Below are positions 9,429 through 19,131 of a DNA stretch of 50,138 bases, in pieces; within the stretch, counting starts at the first letter, position 1, and each line of letters begins with the position of its first letter. A model generated the notes under the pieces. It ran no database searches and was not told where the DNA came from. It saw only the letters and a program-made list of their open reading frames with translations. Origin of the DNA: Nanobdellota archaeon (lineage in GTDB: Archaea > Nanobdellota > Nanobdellia > Pacearchaeales > GW2011-AR1). The translations under genes were made by a program, and so were the position numbers. The stretch lies in contig JAQICZ010000012.1 of NCBI GenBank assembly GCA_027858295.1, positions 1 to 50,138 on the forward strand, in the 5' to 3' direction.

Positions 9429-9869
9429 ATGGGAAATAAGGAAGTAGATTTATGGTCAATTGAAAGTCAAATTTATCCCATTTTGGATGCAAAAATGATG
9501 AGGAAAGAATTTTCGTTTAAAGATGAATTTGATTTAGGAGGTAATCAAAAGTTTTCCATAGCAGTTAATTCTAAAAATGGCTCTCCAGTTTCATTGCATC
9601 AACAATTTAATTCAAATGATATAGATTTTAAGATGGATTTTAGAAGTGACAAGGATAATTGGTTTAGAACAGATAATCAATCTCATGATTATTTGCATTT
9701 TCATTTAGAAAGTGGTGGACAACTATTTGATGATAGAATTAAGATGTCTGAAACAAATACTATTTCTGGATTAATTTCAGAAACTTTTGAAAAGGCTTCA
9801 AATATAATCTCTTGGAAGTTTCCAAGTTTCTTGGTTGTTTCTGGGACAGGTTTTGTTGGAACTGCTTAA
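9429..9869 (+). CDS. Hypothetical protein
   Basis: 146-aa ORF immediately after 9194-9427. Confidence 0.6.
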   Translation: MGNKEVDLWSIESQIYPILDAKMMRKEFSFKDEFDLGGNQKFSIAVNSKNGSPVSLHQQFNSNDIDFKMDFRSDKDNWFRTDNQSHDYLHFHLESGGQLFDDRIKMSETNTISGLISETFEKASNIISWKFPSFLVVSGTGFVGTA

Positions 9870-9877
9870 AAAAGATA

Positions 9878-10447
9878 TTAGTTCTCGAATAAATATTTTC
9901 TTACTTCCCGAATTAAGAATAAGATAGCCCAAGAAGCAAGAAAAGTTAGAATTAATTTTGTAACTCCTGACCAAAATTCAGGCTTTATTATTGGTTTAAC
10001 ATCTCTTCTTCCATATTCTACCACAATGGTTTTATTTTCTGCAATAAGGTCTCCAATATTAAAACTATTGCTTCCCTCTTGAATTAAAGTTTTTACTCCA
10101 AGATTCAAGTTTACAATTTCACAATATTTCCCTTCAGAGGTTATGTTAAATAGTTTAGTCTCTTCTCCATTTGTTAGTTGGGTACTATAAGGATATGACT
10201 TAGAACCTCCAGAATCTATGAAACAAAATTTATAATGGTCTGACCTGAACGGAATATTAATTATTTGCCTCAGAGAACATTTTAGAGATGGACAATCATC
10301 ATCCAAAGCCATAGCATTACCTCTTTTTTCAAACTGATAATTATTTGGATTAATTGAAGAAAAAATCCAAAGATAAATTAAAAGGGGTACTACTACGATT
10401 AAAAAGAATTTCCAACAAATTTTTTTAATCGTATTATTCTTTCTCAT
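9878..10447 (-). CDS. Membrane protein with N- and C-terminal TM segments, uncharacterised
   Basis: 189-aa ORF; two TM segments flanking an extracellular Cys-containing domain. Confidence 0.65.
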   Translation of the reverse strand: MRKNNTIKKICWKFFLIVVVPLLIYLWIFSSINPNNYQFEKRGNAMALDDDCPSLKCSLRQIINIPFRSDHYKFCFIDSGGSKSYPYSTQLTNGEETKLFNITSEGKYCEIVNLNLGVKTLIQEGSNSFNIGDLIAENKTIVVEYGRRDVKPIIKPEFWSGVTKLILTFLASWAILFLIREVRKYLFEN

Positions 10448-10483
10448 AAAAAAATAAAGGTTGCCTTTTTTATATATTTAATC

Positions 10484-10740
10484 ATCTGCGAAAGCCAAAC
10501 TATATATCCGCAGGATTAGGAACTCCCTATCAATGAAAAATTTGCGTGAGTGAAACGAACCTTTTATCCTTGGTTATGCGAAATTTTAATTTCGTTTGTT
10601 TTTTGGTTGTGGTCGGATAAAAGAAGTTCTTATATTTTTGTCTAAGACAAAAACTATTTGTCCGAAGGACTGCGGGCTTATCTCTCGTCTCGTTGGGGTG
10701 GGAAAGAAAAGAAAAATTAAAATTTGGGCGAAGCCAAGCA
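10484..10740. repeat. Type-A structured element, copy A1
   Basis: Highly similar to 19862-20104; internal hairpins; tail GCGGGCTTATCTCTC...GAAAAGAAAAATTAAAA is inverted relative to the B1 tail. Confidence 0.8.
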
Positions 10741-10821
10741 ACAAGTTGGCGGAAGAAGTTTTCTATTTGTTCTATAGGCTTTGCAGTGGAAGTGGGCTCG
10801 TTCCTTGTGGAAAGATTAATT

Positions 10822-11285
10822 TTATTTTATAATTTCTAAGATTATACTGATTATAAAAAAGGCTGAGATTACTATAATTGTTGGGAGGTTGATTTTTAAC
10901 TTGGCTTTCCTGCCCATTAGGAGGATTAGTATTCCGGTTATTCCGGCTGAGATTGCGCCGCCGATTCCGAGGATTGAGGTGAAGCTGATTATTTGGAAGT
11001 ATTCGGTTATAATGTAGAGGGCTAGGGGAACCAGGGAGGTGTAAATGAAGGTTTGTCTTTTGGAAGCTCTGACGTCTAGGGAAAATGTGTCTTTTAGGGC
11101 GAAGGATAGGCCTAAATATGCGGTGAGCATTGTGAAGATTCCGAGGATGATTAGAATTGAACCAAAAGACAGGGTTGCGACTTTGGGAACTTTTTCTCCG
11201 AAGACTCCGAGGACGGTTGCTGAAAATATTGTGTAGAGGATTATCGGGATTAGGCTTCCGAAGATGATTGCTTTTTTTAGGAGGT
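10822..11285 (-). pseudogene. 5'-truncated aromatic amino-acid-permease-like membrane protein
   Basis: Minus strand reads LKKAIIFGSLIPIILYTIFSATVLGVFGEKVPKVATLSFGSILIILGIFTMLTAYLGLSFALKDTFSLD...; no N-terminal half present. Confidence 0.6.
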
Positions 11286-11287
11286 GT

Positions 11288-12047
11288 TGATGGATGTTGC
11301 TGTGAAAATCATTAAGAAATGTTTCAGGAAAGCATAGAGGAAATATTCACAGGTTGGGGTTATTTGTGTTTTGCATCCGTTTGAAAGGGACCTAGTTTTC
11401 AAGCCACATGTTCATGTGATTGCTACGAATGGCGGATTTGCTGAAGATAATAAGTTTGTAAAATTGGGTTTTATTAGTTACGATTTGTTGCATAAGACTT
11501 GGCAATATAATCTTTTTATGGAGTTAAAAAATATATTTCAAAGAGGATTACCGATTGCTGTTTTGATAAATATCCTAGAGGTTTTGCTTGCTATTTGAAG
11601 CCTGAGGTTATTTGGTCTAATAAATTTTTGTCGAAATATATTGGTAGGTATTTGAGGCATCCTGCGATTGCGAATTCTCGGATTGTTTTTTATGATAGGG
11701 AGATTGTTCGGTTTTATTATTTGGATCACAAGACCAAAAAGAGGGTTATTTGTGAGATGAAGGTTTTTGATTTTATCGCTTCGGTTGTTCAACATATTCC
11801 CAATAAGAATTTTAAGATGATTCGTTATTATGGCTTGTATTCTCGGAAGGGTGTGAAGAAGGTCTGTGAGATTTGTTTACAGTCATCTTTAAAGGAAGAA
11901 GTTTTATTTGCTGAGAATGAGGTTTTTTGGTGTCCTTGTTGTTTTGAGAAGATGATTTTTGTTGCTTATTTCAAGAATCCGCCTGATGATTTGGTTTTAA
12001 GGGTTAAAGATGGAAGGTTTTTTCAGATGGGCACCCGAAGGGCCTAA
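11288..12047 (+). pseudogene. IS91-family (Y2/HUH-like) transposase remnant
   Basis: HPFERDLVFKPHVHVIATNGGF...ISYDLLHKTWQYNLF (frame 1) continues as CCFDKYPRGFACYL...KYIGRYLRHPAIANSRI...IRYYGLYSR...C (frame 3); frameshift near 11555 and an in-frame TAG upstream. Confidence 0.75.
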
Positions 12048-12336
12048 GTTCGTAGCATACTATTCTCAAGGAAATAATGTTTATGATGGTATTAATGAAA
12101 GAAAATTAAACTCAAAAAGAAATGAAAATGTGATTTCTTGTAAAAATGTTGTGATTGACTTAGATACTATAGATATAAGAGAATGTGAAAAACTTGAAAA
12201 AAATTAATCGAATTAAATATAATATTTTCACATAAAATTGTATCTGGTGGCGGATTCCATTATTATATACCTTATACCTTTTTGAATAGCGCCAATATTT
12301 AGGAACCTTTATTAATGGAATTAGCATATCTCAATT

Positions 12337-14268
12337 ATGAATAAAACTAATTTTAATTTTTGGATTCTTTTAATAGTCTTTTTAGGACTATTTCAAACAG
12401 TTTATGCTGGCGATGAGTCATCTATTTCTGTTGAAAACACTGAAATGGATTGTATTTTAGAAAATCATGCAATGTGTAATGGGCAATGTATAGATTTGAG
12501 TAATAATGATTTAAATTGTGGTATGTGTGGTACTGAATGTGAATCTAATTCTCAAAACTGTGTAAATTCAATTTGTATTGAGAATAGTGAAGCTGAATTA
12601 TCTCCTTATAATGAATTTTTAAAATTATTGAAAGATAATTATATTATTAATATTCAAGGAATTAGAAATGATTCTTCAATTCAATATATGTCAATTAATT
12701 TGATAGATGGAAATGTTATTGATGAAGAAAATGATGATGCATATCTTTTATTTGAAGTTGAGCAAGAAACTATTGAAGATATGTTTACAAAAGGAGGCAA
12801 TCTTGGAATAATTTTCTTTAACAAAGTAGTTTCAGGTGAAATTAAAATGACTAAACTTGATAACATAGGTATGTTTGAGAGTATTGGAAATTGGGTTGGT
12901 GGAATCTTTAGTGATAATGATTTAGAAAAAGTAGATTCTTATTCAAAATTTATGGATTTAGAATTGATTAAGTTGAATATGGTTTGTGACATAGATGGTT
13001 CTTATTTTGATTTTGATGAAATTACTTGTTTAAATCTTAAAGGTAATTATGAAAAAGAAAATAATCAATTAATAGTTAATTCTCTAGAAAATTGGGAACT
13101 TGAAAATGAAGAAATTCTTTTCAATAAAAGATTTTTAATTTCAAATGAATCTGATGCTTTAAAAATGCTTGGTGAAGTTATGAATGCAAGAGAAGAAGGT
13201 AAAGTTGCTCAAAATGTTTGGGATAATTTTGGAGTTGGAGATAAATTTAAAGATAGAGTAAATCTTGATGGTTCAATTGATTTAGGAGCTTTTACTGACG
13301 GCATTGGAGATGAAATAGGAAATCTTGATGGTATTGGTGGCTTTGATGATGGTTTAGGTGGAAGAATTGGTGGCTTTGACAATATTGGCGGTTCAACTGA
13401 TTTTGATGATGGTTTAGGTGACATGGGAAATCCTAACGGTGGATTTATGGGTGATGGTTTAGGTAATGATTATAGAGGTAATGGGAATACTGGTGGCTTT
13501 GATGATGGTTTAGGTGGTTTTGGTGATTCTAATAAAGATGGGGGTTATGATGGTCAAATGGGTGGAGACTCAGGTTATGGTGATACTTCAGGTTTAGGTG
13601 GAGCAGCTGGTGCTGGAGCAGGTGGACTTGGTGGAGGTGCTGGTCAAGATACAACTTGGGGTGTGGAAGCTAATCATTTTAGTTATAAACATTCTGGATC
13701 TAGTGGATATGATTCATTTTCTCATCATCAGGAAAGTGTTAGTAATGATAACGGTTTTTCTTCAACTACTGATAAACAATCATTTACAAGTGCAGATGGT
13801 ACAACTACTACAAGAGTTGTTGTAACTCAAACTGATGCAGATGGTAATACAAAAACTTCTTCAACTACTACAACAAAAGATAGTGATGGAAACAGTAAAT
13901 CTACTCAAACTTATACGGAAACAGATTCAGATGGAGAAGTTACTGAACAAGAAACAACTACTAAGAGTGATCCACCAGAAGATGGTGATGATGATAGTTG
14001 TGAACCTGCAGATGGTGAATATCATGATAATTATGTTCCTCCAGGAGAAGCTGAAAAACAATCAGCTGTAGGTAGAGCTATTATGAATGGAGGTCTTGCT
14101 GGTGGAAGTCCTATTGGATATGAACAAGCTGGTGCTGTAGATGGTGTTGGAACTTTCGATCCAAATGGTCTTGGTTGTCAAGATGGTGGATGTACTAATA
14201 GGGAAGTTGGTGTCAAGGTTAATGAAGATAAATTTGATACTGGAAATATTAATCCCGGATTAAAATGA
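12337..14268 (+). CDS. Large secreted Gly/Asp-rich repetitive surface protein with N-terminal Cys-rich motif
   Basis: Signal peptide; NCGMCGTECESNSQNC; repeats of GFDDGLGG-type sequence; Thr/Ser-rich DADGNTKT region. Confidence 0.75.
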   Translation: MNKTNFNFWILLIVFLGLFQTVYAGDESSISVENTEMDCILENHAMCNGQCIDLSNNDLNCGMCGTECESNSQNCVNSICIENSEAELSPYNEFLKLLKDNYIINIQGIRNDSSIQYMSINLIDGNVIDEENDDAYLLFEVEQETIEDMFTKGGNLGIIFFNKVVSGEIKMTKLDNIGMFESIGNWVGGIFSDNDLEKVDSYSKFMDLELIKLNMVCDIDGSYFDFDEITCLNLKGNYEKENNQLIVNSLENWELENEEILFNKRFLISNESDALKMLGEVMNAREEGKVAQNVWDNFGVGDKFKDRVNLDGSIDLGAFTDGIGDEIGNLDGIGGFDDGLGGRIGGFDNIGGSTDFDDGLGDMGNPNGGFMGDGLGNDYRGNGNTGGFDDGLGGFGDSNKDGGYDGQMGGDSGYGDTSGLGGAAGAGAGGLGGGAGQDTTWGVEANHFSYKHSGSSGYDSFSHHQESVSNDNGFSSTTDKQSFTSADGTTTTRVVVTQTDADGNTKTSSTTTTKDSDGNSKSTQTYTETDSDGEVTEQETTTKSDPPEDGDDDSCEPADGEYHDNYVPPGEAEKQSAVGRAIMNGGLAGGSPIGYEQAGAVDGVGTFDPNGLGCQDGGCTNREVGVKVNEDKFDTGNINPGLK

Positions 14269-16808
14269 AAAATATAAATCAAAAATTATTGATATTTTGT
14301 ATTGTATTTATTTTATCTTTACATTTTACTTTTGCATGTTATACTCCTACTGGCGCAGTAGGAATTGATTTTGATGAAAATAGTGGAGATAACTTAACAA
14401 TTTGTACTGGTGATTATAGTTATGGTTCATCTAGTACTCATATATTTGAGTTACAAGGAAGTAATTATGTTTTTGATTGTAATAATTCTAATTTTTATGG
14501 TAATTTAACAGGAGCTGATATAGGAACAATGTTTAGAATTACAGGACACCATATTACTATAAAAAATTGTAATATTAATAGTTTTGCTACAGGAATAGAA
14601 GTTTATTATAATGATAATAATATTATAATTGATAATGAATTTTATTCAATTAAAACTATTGATATTTCATTGAATGAAGCAAGTAATAATGTTATAGATA
14701 ACATAACTTCAATTGGTGATTTAATTGATAATGTACATAAATCTATTTATCTTATACGAGCACATAATAATACCATTAGTAATCTTAAGTTATATAATCA
14801 AAGAATTGGATTAAGTGTAGTTGATTCAAATGATAATAATTTTGAAAATGTTTTGATAAATGTTTCATCAACTGGATTTCAACTACAAACTGGAAATAAT
14901 AATTATTTCAACAAGTTTAGAATTTGTAATAATGATTATTCTGGAATTTTTGGTGATGGAGTTAATTTTTTTGGTGATGATGGTCAGGGAAACGTTTTAA
15001 ATAATTCTAATATTTATGGTAATACTCTTGGAATTAGAATTCAGAATGGAAATAAATTAATAATAAATACAAATATATCAGGTTCAACAGATGGAGCTAT
15101 TTCTTTTAGAAATGGTGCAATTAATAATACTCTTTATAATTTAAATATATCAAATAATCCTGGCAAAGGTATTTATTTTTATGGTTATAATTCAATAAAT
15201 AATTTTATTTATAATAATTATTTTTCAAATAATTCTCAAAATATTGATTTAGTATATACAGAGAATACTCCCAATTATTTTAATACTACTAAAACACCTG
15301 GAACTAATATTATTGGAGGTGCAAATATTGGTGGTAATTATTATGATGATTATGTTGGTACAGATTCGGATTCAGATGGAATTGGTAATGTAAGTTATGA
15401 TTTGGGTTATGGTATTTATGACTTTTTGCCTTTGACTAATAATCAAAGTGTAGTAATTGTACCAAGTAAAGATATTAATGTTTCATTTAATTCAAATAGT
15501 ATTGATGAGGGAGATTTTGTAGAAATTGAAGTTAATTTTTCAAGTTTTAATAATCCAACTAATATTTCAATTAATTTTGGTGATGGGAATGTTTCAATTT
15601 ACAATTCTCAAAGTTCTCCTTTTTATGTAAATCATACTTTTATTGATGATGGGAGCTTTGATCTAAATATTAGTGTTTATGATAATGTTGAGACTATTAG
15701 TGATTTGACAAGTATTACTGTGTTAAATACTGCTCCTTTTGATTTGAGTTTTGGTCAACAAATGAATCAAGATTCGTCTTATTCATTTCAACCTACATTC
15801 TTAGATAATGGAACTGATGATTCTCATACTGTTTTTGTTTTTTGGGGCGATGGTAGTAATTCAAGTCTATTTGTTGATGGAAGTAATGCAATCTCTCATA
15901 ATTATTCAAGTGATGGAAGTTATAATATTAATTTTTCAATTATTGATGATAGTGATTTAAGTTCTTCTTTTTTAGATTTTGATGTTACATTGAATGATGA
16001 TGAATTTGAAATCTTTAATAATCAAACGATTACTCTTGGGACAAATGCTTCTTTAGAATTATTTATTAAATATATTAATTCTGAGAATATTAATATTACT
16101 TGGGGAGATAGTACTAATACATTTGATAATAATGAGGCAAATGGGAGCTCATATTCACACAATTATACAGCCTTTGGTAATTATACTGTTAATGCAACAT
16201 TAGTTGGTTGTAGAGCAGGAGGATTATGTATAACTGCTAATGAATACACAGCAACTATATGGGTAAGTGTTATTGGTTATGGTGATGGTATAGTTAATGG
16301 AGTGGAGGCTTGTGATATAACAAATTTTGCTGGGAAGAGTTGTTCTACTTATGGTCATAATACGGGGAGTTTAACCTGTAATGCTGGTGTTATTGATAGT
16401 TCGGCTTGTTCAACTGCGAGTACTGGTGGAGGGGGTTCTTCCAGAACATATAACGAGGTAGTTGATGAAATTAATAGTACATTAATTAATAAAACTGGTT
16501 TGGATAAAAAAAATAGTTCTAAATTTAACAATTTAATTGAACTTATTAATCAAACTATACCTTCTTTAATTAATGTAACAATTCCTATTGTTGAAAATAA
16601 ATCAATCATTTTTGATTTTACCCCTTTTATTAATCCCATTTTTGATTTCTTTGAAATTGATTTTATAGATGAAGAATATAATTTTAAACCTAGATTATCT
16701 TTAATCTTAAATCAATATAAAAATGAAATAAATTGGAATGAAGAAGGAGAAATTTATGATTTCAAAAAAAATATATCTTTGATATTTAATCAATGGGTGC
16801 AAGAATAA
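14265..16808 (+). CDS. Secreted right-handed beta-helix (NosD/pectate-lyase-like) plus PKD-like surface protein
   Basis: Signal peptide; many NxIxxN repeats; FGDGNVSIYNSQSSPFYVNHTF PKD-like motif; ATGA overlap with the upstream gene. Confidence 0.8.
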   Translation: MKNINQKLLIFCIVFILSLHFTFACYTPTGAVGIDFDENSGDNLTICTGDYSYGSSSTHIFELQGSNYVFDCNNSNFYGNLTGADIGTMFRITGHHITIKNCNINSFATGIEVYYNDNNIIIDNEFYSIKTIDISLNEASNNVIDNITSIGDLIDNVHKSIYLIRAHNNTISNLKLYNQRIGLSVVDSNDNNFENVLINVSSTGFQLQTGNNNYFNKFRICNNDYSGIFGDGVNFFGDDGQGNVLNNSNIYGNTLGIRIQNGNKLIINTNISGSTDGAISFRNGAINNTLYNLNISNNPGKGIYFYGYNSINNFIYNNYFSNNSQNIDLVYTENTPNYFNTTKTPGTNIIGGANIGGNYYDDYVGTDSDSDGIGNVSYDLGYGIYDFLPLTNNQSVVIVPSKDINVSFNSNSIDEGDFVEIEVNFSSFNNPTNISINFGDGNVSIYNSQSSPFYVNHTFIDDGSFDLNISVYDNVETISDLTSITVLNTAPFDLSFGQQMNQDSSYSFQPTFLDNGTDDSHTVFVFWGDGSNSSLFVDGSNAISHNYSSDGSYNINFSIIDDSDLSSSFLDFDVTLNDDEFEIFNNQTITLGTNASLELFIKYINSENINITWGDSTNTFDNNEANGSSYSHNYTAFGNYTVNATLVGCRAGGLCITANEYTATIWVSVIGYGDGIVNGVEACDITNFAGKSCSTYGHNTGSLTCNAGVIDSSACSTASTGGGGSSRTYNEVVDEINSTLINKTGLDKKNSSKFNNLIELINQTIPSLINVTIPIVENKSIIFDFTPFINPIFDFFEIDFIDEEYNFKPRLSLILNQYKNEINWNEEGEIYDFKKNISLIFNQWVQE

Positions 16809-17151
16809 TAATAATCTTATAATTAAAATATATGTTGTTGAAACAGGTAAATATGTGATGCTTGTAGTGTTCTTTTTCTTTAAATTTCTTTCTATTAAAA
16901 GGTAACAAATTGTTACTTAAAGTGACACATAAGGTAATGAAAATGAAAATGTCATTATGTTTTACAACAATGTTATACAGATATTTTAATTTTGGTATAA
17001 TCATATATTTTTTAGCACTATTATTAGGAATTAGATTTTTCAATATCTATATTGATATTATGATAGGTCTAATATTAGGATATATTACGTTTAATTATTT
17101 AAAAAAGTTGAATTCTGCAAGAAAATAATTCCAGGTCTAATATATAAATTG

Positions 17152-17410
17152 AAACTAACATTTGGTTATGAAAAGCTCTTTGGAGTGTAGCGGAGAAAAT
17201 TTGGGAAAATCTAACAGGGATTTTCTCTTTAACTGTTGTTAAGTCGTGCGAGCGAAGTGAGAGCCTGCAAGGCGGTGTCGAGAAATTATGAAATAATTTT
17301 TGCAGAGTTTTAATCTTTCTTTTCAGGTTTGGGGAGGACGGTGGGACGACCAATGTATTAGAGAGATAAGCCCACTTTTTGTTTCTTTTTTTTAAAAAGA
17401 AAATGGGGAG
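17152..17410 (+). repeat. Type-B structured repeat, copy B2 with long tail
   Basis: AACTAAC (17152) ATTTGGTTATGA...TTGGGAAAATC..GGGATTTTCTC...GTTAAGT (17237)...GAGAGCCTGCAAGGCG...GAGAGATAAGCCCAC. Confidence 0.8.
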
Positions 17411-17454
17411 TTCTTTTTTGCCTTCTTTTTTCTAAAAGAAGTTTAGAATTAAAA

Positions 17455-18492
17455 TTATTTTAATTGAAGTTTAGATTTTGAATATTCGACATAACAAATT
17501 CCTTGTTCATTGGTGTTTTTAATCAAAGAACAAACATTCGAATTAATATTTTGATTCGTTTCATCCATGGATTCAACTGCAGATATTATGCAATTTGATT
17601 TTATAGGATTTAAACAAATATCTAAATTTACACTTCTTCCGTATTGTTCAATGCAAGAATCTATATGAGCTTCATCGCTCCTTTCTTGACAAAATGAAAC
17701 ATCATTCGTTAAAAGTGATAAAGCCAAAATACAAGAATCCCTTCTATTGTTTTTAATCAACAAGCATTTATTAGACTCTTTATTATTCATAGCTTGACAA
17801 AGTAAACAATCGCTTTCTTCCGATTCATCTTCATATGTTGAACAATCTTGGTTATTATATTCAGATTTACAATTATTCCCATATACAGCAATAATAGTTT
17901 CTTCTTCTGTTCTCTTTAAACTTTCTTCAATAGTATTTAATGAATTTAAACAATCCTTTTCTGATAATCCAAACTTAACATCTCCTTCGCTATCTACTAA
18001 TCCATCATTTTTGACTTCTTGTTCTTTCTGCTCAATTAAGTCACATGCTTCTTTCTCTTGGTAAAATTGCATATAATTTCGCAGACACCATATTTCTGAT
18101 TCTAAGTCTATTGAATACGCACATTGGTTCATATCTTTTGTTGCTATTGCTTCACATTTCCATCTTAATTTTTTATCTTCTATTTTTATGCAATTATTTT
18201 CTTCTGTATGTATGGAAAGAATATAATAACATTCATCAATATCATCTTTCCCAGAAGGATTTCCATTGCTAAATGATTCACATAAATATGAATTTGTATC
18301 TTTATATGCTTGACATCTTTTTTGCCAAACTTCATTATCAGTATCAAGACAATAATTATTATCTAAAGAACTCGTTGGTTTTGAGTTATTATTATTTGAA
18401 TCAGTAATTGTTTCTTGATTTTGAGGAAGAAAAATTAATATTAAAAGAACCACGCAAGCTATTCCTATTATTCCAGTTGTTATTTTATTCAT
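17455..18492 (-). CDS. Single-TM membrane-anchored Cys-rich extracellular protein
   Basis: N-terminal TM (ITTGIIGIACVVLLILIFL), Cys/Glu-rich; start at MNKITTG fits linkage with the upstream micro-protein. Confidence 0.75.
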   Translation of the reverse strand: MNKITTGIIGIACVVLLILIFLPQNQETITDSNNNNSKPTSSLDNNYCLDTDNEVWQKRCQAYKDTNSYLCESFSNGNPSGKDDIDECYYILSIHTEENNCIKIEDKKLRWKCEAIATKDMNQCAYSIDLESEIWCLRNYMQFYQEKEACDLIEQKEQEVKNDGLVDSEGDVKFGLSEKDCLNSLNTIEESLKRTEEETIIAVYGNNCKSEYNNQDCSTYEDESEESDCLLCQAMNNKESNKCLLIKNNRRDSCILALSLLTNDVSFCQERSDEAHIDSCIEQYGRSVNLDICLNPIKSNCIISAVESMDETNQNINSNVCSLIKNTNEQGICYVEYSKSKLQLK

Positions 18493-18493
18493 C

Positions 18494-18640
18494 TTATTTT
18501 TTGTTGTTAACAATATTATTTAAACTTAATCGTTCAATAGAAATTATTATGCCCCAATAATAAATATCTTCTTTTATAATATTTTTTATTCCTCTTTCTT
18601 TTAATTCTTGTTTTATTTTTTGTAATGTTAGTTTTTTCAT
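18494..18640 (-). CDS. 48-aa conserved micro-protein (IYYWGIIISIER family), paralog of 8773-8916
   Basis: MKKLTLQKIKQELKERGIKNIIKEDIYYWGIIISIERLSLNNIVNNKK; start overlaps the preceding ORF stop (ATGA). Confidence 0.8.
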   Translation of the reverse strand: MKKLTLQKIKQELKERGIKNIIKEDIYYWGIIISIERLSLNNIVNNKK

Positions 18641-18789
18641 TTTGAGCATAAGACTAAAATTTTTATGTAGTCTTCCCAGTTTAATTTTTCATATTTGTGA
18701 TTCTTTATGTAACGATTTTTTCTTTTTTTCATTATTCCAAATGTTGATTCGTCGAATTTTAGGGAGAGATGTTTTTGTTTCATATTCAT
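18637..18789 (-). CDS. 50-aa basic small protein, possible regulator/antitoxin-like
   Basis: MNMKQKHLSLKFDESTFGIMKKRKNRYIKNHKYEKLNWEDYIKILVLCSK; coupled by ATGA to 18494-18640. Confidence 0.55.
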   Translation of the reverse strand: MNMKQKHLSLKFDESTFGIMKKRKNRYIKNHKYEKLNWEDYIKILVLCSK

Positions 18790-18848
18790 TACACCAAATA
18801 TGGTAAATCATATTAATATATAAACCTTACCCTTAAAATGGTGTAATG
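18787..18848. promoter_or_regulatory. Perfect 10-bp inverted repeat covering both divergent start codons
   Basis: CATTACACCA (18787-18796) and TGGTGTAATG (18839-18848). Confidence 0.7.
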
Positions 18849-19115
18849 ACGACTAAAATCCTTCTCCAAAATGAGAAATTATTTTCTAAAATAAAGATAG
18901 TTTCGAATAGATTTAGGTTTAAGATTTTGGAATTGACCCAAGATGAATCATTAAGTATTTCCAAATTAGGCTCTACTTTAAAACTTGCTTATACAAAATG
19001 TGCGGATTATGTGAGTATGTTGGAAAAAGAAGGACTTATTGAGAAAACAAAAGATGGAAAGGAAGTTTTAGTCAGGAGTAAGGTTAAGATAAAAGAGGGG
19101 CAGGTTATTTTTTAA
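18846..19115 (+). CDS. Winged-HTH (ArsR-like) transcriptional regulator
   Basis: RFKILELTQDESLSISKLGSTLKLAYTKCADYVSMLEKEGLIEKTKDGKEVLVRS. Confidence 0.75.
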   Translation: MTTKILLQNEKLFSKIKIVSNRFRFKILELTQDESLSISKLGSTLKLAYTKCADYVSMLEKEGLIEKTKDGKEVLVRSKVKIKEGQVIF

Positions 19116-19131
19116 AACGGAAGTATTTTAC

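Noticed and set aside
10596-10832. ORF within element A1 (and 19981-20232 in A2)
   Set aside because: Frames cover the repeated non-coding element and diverge after it.
13598-14071. Alternative-frame ORFs inside the Gly-rich surface gene
   Set aside because: Out-of-frame readings of repetitive coding sequence.
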